Assembly: GCA_008508345.1 (NCBI GenBank)
Contig: QNGE01003497.1
Location: 18,837-82,836, forward strand
Source: Paragonimus westermani
Taxonomy: Eukaryota > Platyhelminthes > Trematoda > Plagiorchiida > Troglotrematidae
Length of the DNA stretch: 64,000 nt
Direction of reading: 5' to 3'
Positions 25,601 through 36,660 of this stretch are shown here, in pieces. The translations under genes were made by a program, and so were the position numbers. The notes below the pieces were generated by a model. The model ran no database searches, was not told where the DNA came from, and saw only the letters and a list, made by a program, of their open reading frames with translations. The first letter of the stretch is position 1, and each line of letters opens with the position of its first letter.

Positions 25601-25987
25601 TCTGAATTTCACGTGACTCCCCCTTTTGCGTTACGTTCCTGCTGGAAGCTGTTCGATGAGCTGACATTCATTTTCCTAAACTCTGAATCCGCTGTAAACG
25701 ATTGAGCTCTGCTCGAATATGGGAATTATACTCTGTTTCTTGTCAAAGAAATCTGTGTTCGTTTATCTGAAAAACACTGACGCGCTATCTAGACTGACCC
25801 TAAAATTAACTCGAGGATATCTTTTGCTTCCGCTTCACTGCTATGTGCGTTTGCAAACCTGGTATCCAGTCGCCCAGTTGGATTTTTTCATTTTCGTATT
25901 TGTGGAGCCACGCCGGATATTAATATGTATATATTCAGGTATTATCTTCTCTGCTGAACCATCCAAGTTATAAATATATATATATAC
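22666..25987. other. Unassigned
   Basis: No supported gene or element. A pyrimidine-rich tract with several CTC-rich blocks lies at about 24,980-25,270. An open minus-strand frame at 23,809-24,030 has no recognisable domain. Confidence 0.4.
23262..23272 (+). repeat. Poly-G run
   Basis: Eleven consecutive G. Confidence 0.9.
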
Positions 25988-26056
25988 CCAGCCCAAGTCT
26001 TGCGTGAGACTAGGCTGCCAGAAAGCATACTCAGATTTCTCCTTGATATAACGCAA
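25988..26056 (-). CDS. Short candidate internal exon
   Basis: A CTGCAG acceptor and a GTATAT donor bound exactly 23 codons (phase 0/0). The peptide begins LRYIKEKSEYAFWQPSLTQD. The better exon at 26,416-26,530 ends in phase 0, so the two can be spliced in frame across a 359-bp intron. The short length limits confidence and no domain is identified. Confidence 0.4.
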
Positions 26057-26415
26057 CTGCAGACCCAATCTTCCTTCCTATCAACACTATTTGCCAGGCC
26101 CTGGGCACAATAGAGCTAATCGTGCTCTACACAAGGTGCTGTGGGAAAATGAAACCTTTACTGATGAATTATTCGGGAACTTCACTACCGGTGTCCCCTT
26201 GACATCTATGTTATGTATCCTTTCGCAATGGAAGAAACCAGACATTCGACCTATACTCTTGTAATTGTGTACAGGCACATTTATTTTTTTGTGTCACAGG
26301 TAGCTGTGAAGGGAAGGATCATTTCTGGAGCAGAAGAATGTAGGTATTTCATTTTCCGGTTTATTATACTCGATTCTATACTGTAATTTAGAACTGCAGA
26401 GTATTGTTGCCTCAC
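26057..26415. other. Putative intron
   Basis: No other feature seen between the two phase-compatible exons. Confidence 0.35.
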
Positions 26416-26530
26416 CGTTTGATGGAATGCGTCAATGAGTTGAATTGGCTCGAACCAATAAAGAGTGAACACACACGCCGAACAAAAACTCATCAGAGTC
26501 GACATGCTACTCAGTGCGGTGTCACTCTGG
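26416..26530 (-). CDS. Candidate internal exon, function unknown
   Basis: The acceptor (TTTGTGTTGTAG) and donor (ACG/GTGAGG) both fit consensus. The exon has one leading base and 38 codons (phase 2 in, phase 0 out). It includes the hydrophobic stretch LMSFCSACVFTLYWFEPIQL, which could be a buried beta-sheet segment or part of a membrane helix. It pairs in phase with the exon at 25,988-26,056. The family is not recognised. Confidence 0.45.
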
Positions 26531-28974
26531 CTACAACACAAATGCGAAAGTTTGGGCAGTGAGCCTGGTTCACATTGTCATAATGCGCACATCACAATGT
26601 TGTTCATTTTGCTGAAGTGAACCGGAGAGGAAGCTCTCTAATTAACTCTTGCCATTCAGTGCAAGTCGGCGTGGAACAGACTGTGCACGCATTTAGACGG
26701 TTCGTGCTACCCCTTATCAACTGAGCGCCGAATATCTGTTCAAAGTGGGGGATTAGTTGCAACTTGTACAATGGCCTCTAGATGAAATAATTCCAGACAT
26801 TATGCTGGCCTCGACGTGCCAATCGGTAACATCGCCGGAAGAAGTTTATACCAATCTCCTGTACACAGCTTATTTACTCACATAATTTGCCGAATCCCGG
26901 TGATACAGTGCAGTTGGTTTGACGTTTTCAACAGCTTCACCTATTTTTCGCTTTATCACGTACCCATCGTTTAGGAGCAAGGTCAAATACACATTCACCT
27001 ACTATTTCACAGCAAAATATACTGGACGTAGTAAAAAGCAATCGTTCGAAGGGACAAACAGCATTACTTAGCCCACTTGAGAACTGAAGTAATGACATCG
27101 GCAACAAACGCGATTGTTCTACAGGTGACAGACTATAACAAATCAGTTAACCTGGTCAAGACTTTCAAGGCCGCCTACAAGTTGCAATCAGCCAAACATG
27201 ACCAGGTAGCAATGCGGTTCAGCAGCAGTCGAAACAACTGCGACTGAATTATGCAATCCACAACTATGCGCACAAAGAGAGTTTGTTTAAACACAAAACA
27301 TCCCGCTGTTGACCATCAGTTTGTTTTGGCTCCTTATTCACCACGTAGAGGAGAATTGAGTTACTTGCTGTGCATTCATTGGAAAACTAGTGTTTACGCT
27401 ACCAATGTGTGCAGGGGATCATGGTAGTATTTGGCCTCTGACCTTACAATGACCTAATTGTTAGGTTTAGAGGTAGTGAACCAACCGATAGCTCTAAATA
27501 TATAAATACGGTCAAACCACAGGCAATCACACTCAACAGCGAAAGTTGTTTCCATTATAATTCACTAGAACCTGAGTGTGGATTTATAAGCCTATGCCTG
27601 TGAATATGGTTGATGGAAGTAAATCACAAAACGTACTTGAGCAGTGATATACTGACATGTTTTCATACTGATTTTGCTACATTTCACTAGATCTGAAGTC
27701 ACACTAACCGGGTTGAAAAACTTACAACCTCTATGTGGCATTGTATACCGTTTGAAGATTGCTGTGTTCAACACCTATGGAACATGATAGACCGAATAAA
27801 GTAGACGCATATTCCACACACATGGGACAGTTGCCATCGAAAGTGAGAATTATTAACGTGCATTCACAGGAAAATGTCTCACTATACACAAACATCCTCT
27901 CCACTGATGAGACCTTTCCAATGACTTCATGATTTCCAATTTTACAACATTTGCGTGAAGAAAGACATTCAACTTAACAAGTATACTGCAAAATTTCTCC
28001 AGCATTCATCTTATGTTTGGAGTGTGTTAAACGTTTGTTATTGCAGGCGTAGCTATTCAATAAAAGGGTTGCACTGTTTTATAAACCGAGAGCATGCAAC
28101 ACGTGAAGTGTGGTCATACCACCCTCTTCTTCCATAAGAACTGTAGCACGCTCTGAGTGGATTCACACTGACATGCTCCTGAGATACGTAGACGTTCCCC
28201 TCTGCTTTCCTGCCCAGTAGTGATATATTTATACATCAGTATCAAGTTCGCCGCAAGTGATCAACGGTTCTACATTTTACGAATTGTTCCACGTTTTAAT
28301 TGGCTCTCCGAAGTGACAAACGTGCACAAACATGAACAAGTACAAAATAACCCGGCATCATGGCTAATGCTCACTTACGACTGCACTTCAACTGTGACAT
28401 AGGTCCTCGATACACAGTTTCATTGACTCGAAATATTTTGTTGACGATTATCAGGAAGTTGCATCCCCACTGGAATTTCTACTTAGCCACGAGGAAGGAC
28501 AGTGACTAGTAATTTTTCTTGAAAACTTTTCAACAGATCAACATAATTCTGTGTTCATTGGAACTATACCAGTAGTGCGACAACTTCCACTGGTTTACAT
28601 ATCATGGTGCACAATTTCAAGCGAACGTGCCAAGCCACTGAAAAGATGAGGCACCATGTGTACGAAAAGTGGGTGAGAGGTCCGCCCACAGTCACAAAAG
28701 AGGAGGTTGAAAAGAGGTATGTTGCCCACCGCTAAGACAACTGGAAGATTCCACGAATGTTTTCTAAAACAAAAAGCCCGATCACATGATCGATTGGTGG
28801 TCGAATCAGCGGCAGATAGGATTCGTTTTTTTTATCAGATTGATTACAAAGCTGAGGTCCGTGTTGGCAAGGCCTGCCACAACTGTCCTGTCAACGGTCA
28901 TGATTAATCCTGTCCTGAGCCAGGTAGTGTGATATTTCCTGGTACATTTTGGACAAAACACTTACTCGTCTCAC
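26531..28974. other. Unassigned, probable intronic sequence
   Basis: A very short exon-like piece on the minus strand (about 27,726-27,776) lies between CCATAG and GTAAGT and encodes VLNTAIFKRYTMPHRG. Its phases match neither neighbour, so it is not called. Nothing else is supported. Confidence 0.35.
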
Positions 28975-29140
28975 CTGCACAATCAACAGCAAACCAACGG
29001 GGACGAGACTGTGAAAGATTACGTTGGCTGAGGAGCGGCCGTTTATCCTTCATGCTCAAAGAAACCAAGGGATTGTAGCGAACTAGCTCTGTGGTTTTAT
29101 CATCGAGAAAATGCGACTTATAGTGTATTGCGGCAGACAC
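28975..29140 (-). CDS. Candidate internal exon, function unknown
   Basis: A good acceptor (AAAGATTCAG) is followed by 55 codons plus one base up to a GTGAGA donor. A stronger-looking GTAAGT donor lies 11 bp further along and would add a few codons. The peptide begins VSAAIHYKSHFLDDKTTELV and ends near RWFAVDCA. It lies downstream, in gene order, of the Ig-like exon at 30,200-30,422. The phases do not match (2 out, 0 in), so at least one exon between them is missing or they belong to different transcripts. Confidence 0.48.
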
Positions 29141-30199
29141 CTGAATCTTTCTGTTACGGGACCACAGGAAAATTTCAGTTAATGTGGATTTAACATTCTA
29201 GTCGAGAAGATCCCAAAAGATATACTGGACCTGCATTGTTCCTTGTTAGAGTTCAGCAGCAGTGTATGTTTACCAAGGCCTGGGTTATAAACCCGGTTAT
29301 GACTGTGTCGTTGACTGCATGTTGAACATGACCGATTAATCACATCCAAACGCCAAACCACTCTGTCTTGTCACTGTTAAATCGCAACTACTTTGGTCCC
29401 GAGCGCATCCACCCTTCAGAAATCGACTCTGCCTGATCAGAATTAACAAAACACAGAACAATTCGGAGACGACCTCCGCAATTACTTTATTCGTCCGGTT
29501 CTCAAGTTGATATTCTTTCTAAGGTTAAGTGGCACTAAGTATCATTTTCGTAACTGTCCTCTTGTCTTCTGATTCGAGAATTTATGTAAATTACCGTGTA
29601 CGACGAAACTACTGTGTATTGTTCTCGCTACCACGTGAGCAGTGACTTTTTGCTGTCGTTTTTATCTGGGCCAGAGACAATTTGCAAAACATTCGTGATG
29701 CTCTCGGGGCCAGGGTTTTCCGCCTGTTTACTTGATGAATAAAAGTCTATCTTTTCGCCAGCGCTCTCCCATTCAATGTCTCATTCAGTGTTTCTCTGGG
29801 TAGTTACAAAAGTAAATGTTTTCCGAAAACCTCAAGAGGTAGAATGCCATCTTTCTTGTTGAATACAGTCTTCGACATTCACAAGAGTATGAATTCCTTC
29901 CAAGTTCGATTAACGGTGTTCATTCAGTGTGTTATGCAGTGTTTTCAATCCTGTTGCGCGGTAGGTGATCTTTGAGACTCTTCCCATATCAGTACTTCAC
30001 TATTTACAGATAGACACGACCGATTTGCCCGAACGTTTTGTATGCGGTAGAGAAGGACTACTGTATAATTGTCTTCGCATTCACAAACGGAAAATACGGG
30101 CAAATTTCACTTTAATTTCTGATATCGGCATATATTAGGCTACTTGCCGTTCTGAAAGTTTTTCATGAGAATTAATAAAAATTTGGGAAGGTCGCTCAC
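29141..30199. other. Unassigned, probable intron
   Basis: No open frame with splice signals was recognised. A connecting exon between the two flanking minus-strand exons would be expected here if they belong to one gene. Confidence 0.35.
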
Positions 30200-30422
30200 G
30201 TGATCTGTAATCCATCATGCCTCTCCGACAAATGGTAAATCCGAGCCAGGATGGTAGAGGGATTAGACCGGATGATCTGCAGGTGCGGGAGGCGCAGTGA
30301 ACCATTCGACGTATTAAATCGAAATGATGTTTCCAGAGACGAGGTACTGGAGCGACATGTAATCATCAGTTCTTCATCTGGAACAGCTACCGGGCGTTCA
30401 GGTGAAATGTTTATCTGGTTCG
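30200..30422 (-). CDS. Exon with immunoglobulin-like strand pattern
   Basis: The exon is bounded by TTCCTATTGCACAG and by GTGAGC. It has two leading bases, 73 codons and two trailing bases. The sequence ISPERPVAVPDEELMITCRS has the look of the first strands of an Ig-like domain with its first cysteine. The end, IYHLSERHDGLQIT, resembles the F-strand approach (the usual Asp-x-Gly before Tyr-x-Cys), with the second cysteine expected in the next exon. Ig-like domains mediate adhesion in extracellular proteins. With the LDLa exon on the same strand, a perlecan-like or receptor-like protein is possible, but order and missing exons leave this open. Confidence 0.55.
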
Positions 30423-33400
30423 CTGTGCAATAGGAACACATTGATAAATGTGAGGAAATACTTGGTCAGATTCAGTTAATTGTTACAAACTGTTTTACAT
30501 TAAGACAAACAAAGACGGAACGTCTGTTATTATGCCATCAATAGTTCTCCACCACTCAACTTTCAAGCTCAAGGAAATGCGTATCATTTTGAAACCATCT
30601 TGTTTCACAAAACCTCAGAAGTAGTTGCAGTGGTTGCGCGCAACTCCCAGTCAGAGAGATGCGATCGAGCAGTACAGTTAACGAATAACCAGCTGCGCTC
30701 AATTTCAAGGGTTATTGCATTTTTCAGCAAAGGATCCTCATGTAGAATGAAATATGGTTTGCCACCAAGCTGTTAACACATGCAGGCGAGCGATTCCGTT
30801 ATTGTGTTCTGTGGTATGTTGCACTGGTTTCACTTCGTTCAGACGATTAACACCTTTCAACATAAAATGAGATTTTTCAGTTACCTCGAAAGTTGCAAGG
30901 GTGAGGTCGCCATTAGTCAGAGTGGCAACAACAGATGAATTGTACTAACACAACAAGCGAAGAAATACATGACATTTCGATCGACTGTTGCGTATCGCCC
31001 ATATCACATGATAACTAATTAACCAAAGCACTTAAATGTCGAAACCAAACCTCCAAATTAAGGAAGCTAACGAACCAGATGTGTTGTCTTAAACATCTAT
31101 GAATTATCGTGTGAATTCGATAAGCCCAGAGAGATATGCATTTAAAAAAATAATCGCAAAACTGTACGAAATACACGCTGATGTGCCATATCGACGAAAG
31201 GTTGTTACCAGGCAAGTGCTTGTAGAGCGGAACCCAGGAGAGATAAGAGTTTGTGTTCTTTACTGGCAGAGTCAAGGTGAGCTCAGACGTTCCGACTTGG
31301 AGAAACTCACGATGGATCGGCTGAGGTGATTTTCTGTGGATGAGCTGCTGAAACCCGGAACTAAAGTTAGTCAGTTCTTCCTAACTATACCTTCGGTGAT
31401 TCCCAAGGGGAATTTCAGGGATTTACTGCTATCAATACATGACCGTCACTCCATAGCAAAGTGCCCAACGGCGGAAAATATTGATCGAAAAGTTTTTAGA
31501 CCAAGTGCATCAAAATTACATGAATATTCTCCCTCCCCCTCTTTCACTCGCCAGCCAAAACCTCTCACTGTATGTTCTAACTAAGAAGATCGACATTCAA
31601 TGGAAGAATATGCGTGTGCTAGCCGAAGTTGCTATCCGTGTGGTTCGAGAGAACACGAACAAGCATGTTGCCGCAATAAACAGTCAGGTCTTTAACCCAA
31701 AGGACCCTACCCATGAAAATCGGTGAATGACACACCACAGATTCCGAACCCAAACGTAGTTACGTACATCATCGTTAGTTATGAAGTTACGTTATCCTCA
31801 TTTCATTTATCACCAAACACTAGTGTCATCTTGAATTGCTCCTCTGGTGCCTCTGGGTGTCCACAAAACCAACTCAATGACAATAAAGTACACAACGCCT
31901 AAAACCGTCAAATTCTTATGGTACGTTACTGTAGACGTTATATTGGCCGCCGCAAATCTTTAACATTTTTGGGGGGTGTTAAAGAGCTCGTCAAGCATTA
32001 CATTTGGCACTCGGTTTATCGAGGAATTGGAAATTTGAAGTAGTCCCATTAATAATAGTAAGGGTTTGTTTATCAAAACTATTAACATTTTTCAACCAAC
32101 TCAATTGAGGAAAATGTGTTGGCACTACAGGGAAATGAGGTCATATCAGGTGAAAACTAACCCTACCGTATGTTAACCTATGTCAGGTATATCGCCCAAA
32201 ATCTGAGGGTTTCATCGGTCATAGTTAATAATCAGAGTAGCGTGCACTAATGTCCGATGTCAAAAGTAAAACGGATCACAGCTTCAAATGATGCACAAGA
32301 TGCATATCAGTATCCTGTTTTGTGCCCGCAAACGTATTTATACAAGTCGACGGTAGGAGCATATTTTCAAAACTTGATTCCTGTGAAGCCTAATCGCAAC
32401 TTTGAGTCAAGGACGAGTCAAAGCAAGTGTAGATAAGGGATATATATGTGGGATTAGATCGCCATATTCGAACAACATTCGGGACTAGCGTCTGCTCCAG
32501 CAGTACTCCAAAAATATATGGATACAGTGCTGTCTAGATTGTCATTTGCTACCGCTCATGTGGGTGTTAGCTTGTGCTGGAATACCTGTAGTCAAAATTT
32601 GTCAAGACTTCATCAGATTATCATATTTTTTCAACTAACGTAGTGTTGTCTAACGCTGAGTTTTGGCCAACATTCGTTGGAAAGAATAATGCTGAACATG
32701 ACATTGTCGCGTAAACCGGTAGTTTCGAAGGCTCCAAAGTGTTGCCTGACTTACACTCGTAAAACAGCTCCCAAAAAATACAGTTCTCAGTCAGCAAACC
32801 CTGCTAGCTGAGGAAGAGGTTAGTGAGAACATTATGGGGAAATCATCATTTGCTTGTAAAAACATTCAGAAGAATCCAGAGCTGGTGACAACTTTCAGCT
32901 TATCAAGAAATGCGTTGACAGCTGCCAAACTCATTGTCTACCTTCAACCTTTGAGTATTATCCGATGATTTTGGAATGTGGCTCGAGGAACACCCAGCCT
33001 TCGGGTGCGGATGTGCCACAAACCTCCCTCTGCTACCAGGCTTTCCCTCCAAAGTGATTCGTCTGAAAGATTTTCCGTTTTTCTGTCGTGTGCTGGCACG
33101 ATATCTAGCAAGTGATCCGTCACACGCTCGCAGAGCCTTCGAAAAATCATCTCTATTCTATGTGCAGCGGTGTGTACGCATGTCCAAAATAGTTGCTAAA
33201 CATGAAAGTAACGCTCAGTAGTATACTCAGCGATATTTTTCACACATCTTACAAATTCTTTTTAAAATCTCTCATGAAGCTATACTTGAAACACTCAGGA
33301 AGAAAAATCACTCCATACTGTGCATATGCGTACCTATGTATGCACCTTCGGTTGGTAGAATCACGGTAAAGACCCTCAGCTTATTCTCAAAACTAGTAAG

Positions 33401-33680
33401 AATGAGAAACTGGGTGGTGGTTTTCTGAGAGGGGCGGATTTAGTATGCAGGTAAAGAAGCCGGAACACGTTCAGATGCGAAAGATATGAGTTAGGAGAGA
33501 CATAAGGATCACGGACGCAAAAAACAGCTCCTACACTGATATTTCAGATATGTAAAAGCCAAGCAACTATGTATGCATGGATGAATATAGACATAGGTTT
33601 CACCGACCGAAATCAAAGAAAACCTGCGCCCGCCCATCTTCACAAGTAGCTTGCGTTGCTCCGCATGTAGTGTCACTCAC
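30423..33680. other. Unassigned
   Basis: Several overlapping open stretches occur (plus strand 31,099-31,726; both strands 32,944-33,221) without recognisable domains. The plus stretch near 31,100-31,270 ends at a GTGAGC-like donor but lacks a convincing acceptor. No gene is supported. Confidence 0.35.
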
Positions 33681-33906
33681 ACACCACGTAATCGGTGTAA
33701 ACTCAAAGAGCAATGACCAGGAAGCGTTTGATTCAAATGTCCGTATACAGCTAATCAATGCTTGTGAGCCACTTGGCAAGCTGAGATGAACCTCAAACTC
33801 TTTCTCCTGGAGAAAAATAGAGACTCCAACGGTATAATTTGAACCGGGAAGGAGTATCATGGAAATGGGGTGTAAGTAGTTCAGTATGGGAATACATTTC
33901 AGTGTA
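33681..33906 (-). CDS. Candidate internal exon, beta-sandwich-like
   Basis: A strong pyrimidine-rich acceptor (CACACTTTCTCCACAG) and a GTGAGT donor bound one leading base and 75 codons (phase 2 in, phase 0 out). The peptide includes ISMILLPGSNYTVGVSIFLQ. The alternating hydrophobic pattern and PGxxY resemble a fibronectin-III or Ig-like fold, and two NxS/T sequons point to an extracellular location. The frame stays open past the donor for about 27 codons, so the true right end may differ. It lies upstream of the Ig-like exon in minus-strand order. The domain type is inference. Confidence 0.48.
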
Positions 33907-34699
33907 CTGTGGAGAAAGTGTGGAGTCAAAAGCAGAATGCAGGATTGGATATTAAGGAAAAGAACAAAACATCCACCACAAAGAAGGTGAACAGAGTTGA
34001 ATAAAAAGGAAAGAAAAAAACTGTAGCGACCGACGTTTCTGAGAAGAGAAGCGGCTGAGTATACAACCGCCGGCGTTTGTCGGTCGAGGTCAACAAGAAA
34101 AACAGATAACACTGATATAATCTATGAAACTTCAACTCACCCACTGTTTCTTCACCAACAGTGCCCAGACGACACACACACTCGCGGCCTCACATGTGGC
34201 AACGGCTTATGGCCATGCTACCACGGCCTGTGGCGCGGGTAATTCATTTGTGTATCGCACGCTTCACTCAACGGCTGCGCGAATATTGCTTAGCGAAATT
34301 TCGGCCACCTGGCTAATCCAGCGCTTACTCATCCGAAACTCAGGGACCAAGGTTACAACTCAAGAAGCTTAAATGGATAACCTTCCTTATTGAATCACTA
34401 GGACCTTGAATAGTTGATTTCAGTCGCCCCTACGGAATCCGCTTTCGGGAGCAGTTATCGCTTATGCGACGAACGTCACTCAAGCAGCAAAACTGATTCA
34501 GCATCAGCATTCTGTTTATACCCGCTTATCGCAGTACAAAGTTTCCTGGAACCATGTTCGACCGCCAAACACCCAAGATTTCTCCTAAACGTCGCAGATG
34601 AAGAAGACTCAGATAACTCAAGATCCGCTGATGAACCGTCCAAATTTTGCAACGATTTTGAACACTAGAAAAATGTTGTTGACCATCTCTGAACAATGG
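33907..34699. other. Unassigned
   Basis: A T-rich (minus-sense) tract precedes the exon at 33.7-33.9 kb. Plus-strand frames at 34,124-34,668 show no domain. This stretch may include the eroded 3' part of the LINE to the right. Confidence 0.35.
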
Positions 34700-36660
34700 T
34701 TGTTTCAGACAAGCACTTCACAACGTTCAAAATTAAGAGTATTCATTCTGACGCTGGCTTGCAACATGCAGTTCGCAGACAGAATATTTTGCCACCCAAT
34801 TGGAAGAAGTTTGTGTAGCTGCCGAAGCAAATTGCAGGCGCGAGTGTAGTAGAATAATGACTGTCTGCAGAAAACTGAGAGGAACAAAATCCCACGTGCT
34901 CATGTCCCGTTCAAACATGGATGCTGCCGACGCGCAATACTTGGCCGGTCGATGTCATTCCTCTTGACTGCTTTCAAGAGGTGTGCGATTAACTGCGAAC
35001 GGAAGCATGCATATCGCTGAGGTATGCAACCTGGCTGAGATGCCAACAAGCTGAATATTCGGCATGCGCCCATCCGTCCGGCTCTCATCTGAGACACCGC
35101 CCTTCAAGAATACCTGGGAAGCGACTGTTGAATGGCAGCTGGATATGAACCAAAAGGTGATTGGGCTTGAACGCAACCCCACCTCACGCGCGTGACATTG
35201 TCAAAATCGTCACTAGTCAATACACACGCTTGTACCTCCTCCTTCATGCACATATACAACATTCTGATTAAATTGGCCGATTTACCTGGACAACAAAGTA
35301 TACTGAGCACTGCGCACAATGTCTCACGTCCCACAGAATCAATGAGCTTGCTGACTCCATAAAGAGAACATACAGACGGTTGGTTGTGCCGCCGACAATC
35401 TCCCTGGATCACCTGTTGGTAAATACCAGACTGATCTAACCTTTACTCACCCGGGTTCCACACTGTTCCTCGGCGGCACTAAACTCCAATGTGGATGCAT
35501 TCACTCTGTCCAGAAGTCTTTTCGCATGCGCCTTGTATGCACATCTCATCTAGCAGATGCTCTGATAGCTGTCACAGTAGCGCTAGGTACACTCACCTGA
35601 AACCAAATGAGGACACCCTCAGAATCTAGTGGCACTTTCTCCTGCATCCAGATAGACTGCTCCAGCTGGACCAAAACCGCGATAATATCCTCAACAAATT
35701 TTGGGACCGCTTGTGATGTCGGCAATCGGCGTAGCCCCATATGCGTCCACCTCACATCAACCGCTAATCGTCCTCGAATCCGCCAACACATCCGGCCGTT
35801 TGGCAGCAAACACATTGGATTGTTCTTCCCTCGTCTTCACCGTCTTTGTTCACGATGAAGGCAAACGCACCACTTAGTTATTTTACACCAGATTGGAGAT
35901 AGTCGAATTGTCTTTGTTAAACAAGTCTGGACGTTTTTGTCGTTCGATACTGATTGACTTGTTGGCTGTCGCTAAACTATTATTCCAGCTGTTACCATAT
36001 ATCTTCCAGAGTGATAAATACAGGGGCGTTTTTCGGACGAGCAGCAATGAGCTGTAGGAAAGTAGCCCATGTCTCGTAGTACTCCACTTTTTTGAAGTCC
36101 AACTTCTGTCGTCATCCGGAGGATCTGCAGAAAACAAGCTTTCATACTTGAGTGAACAATCGGGACCTGGCCATTTACATTCAACCCCAAGCATCGTTCG
36201 CTTGGTACGCACCTCACGAACGTCGCGCTGCCAGACAATCTCCTTTTCAAACGATTGATGATGACTACTTGGTGGTTTACTCCACATCCGACTGCATTCA
36301 GGTATTTAAAAGAGCCAGCTCGTGAGTAGAACACAGAGTAAGTAGACGATCTCCTTTCTCGTTTACTGAACCAGTGGTGTAGGGTTTGAGGCCTCCGGCC
36401 AGACTACGGATTTGCACCCAAATCGAGTGCTCCAACCACCCAGAAAAAGAAGTCGGTCACTCACCAATGTTGACCGGACTGTTGAGGACAGTTAATCAGG
36501 CATGCGGTTCGCCTGTCATCAGAGCGTTCGCGCAGTCGGCAACTGCGAGACGGACAACGTGCTTTCGAGCATCGTCTGTCGGGTTGACTGTTCAAAAAAA
36601 GATGACCAGTAACTGTTTATCGAGGCTCACCTCAGTCTACAAGCCTCATCTTACCCAACT
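34700..36660 (-). mobile_element. RTE-type LINE remnant (endonuclease-reverse transcriptase)
   Basis: On the minus strand, pieces in alternating frames follow the order of the helminth RTE endonuclease-reverse transcriptase. From about 36,600 to 36,200 there are decayed endonuclease segments, including NHQVVIINRLKRRLSG. ERQKRPDLFNKDNSTISNLV, which matches the linker of these proteins, lies near 35,890. The segment at 35,815-35,600 contains FVEDIIAVLVQLEQSIWMQE and EKVPLDSEGVLI. Near 35,340 comes KLIDSVGRETLCAVLS, which holds the site where AFD is normal. SDDFDNVTRVRWGCVQAQSP lies near 35,190, with a decayed C-terminal part after it. Stops and frameshifts are frequent and the GVKQGC motif reads RVRWGC. 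The copy is dead. Confidence 0.72.

Noticed and set aside
32944..33221. Opposed open frames on both strands
   Set aside because: Neither translation shows a recognisable motif and the region is short.
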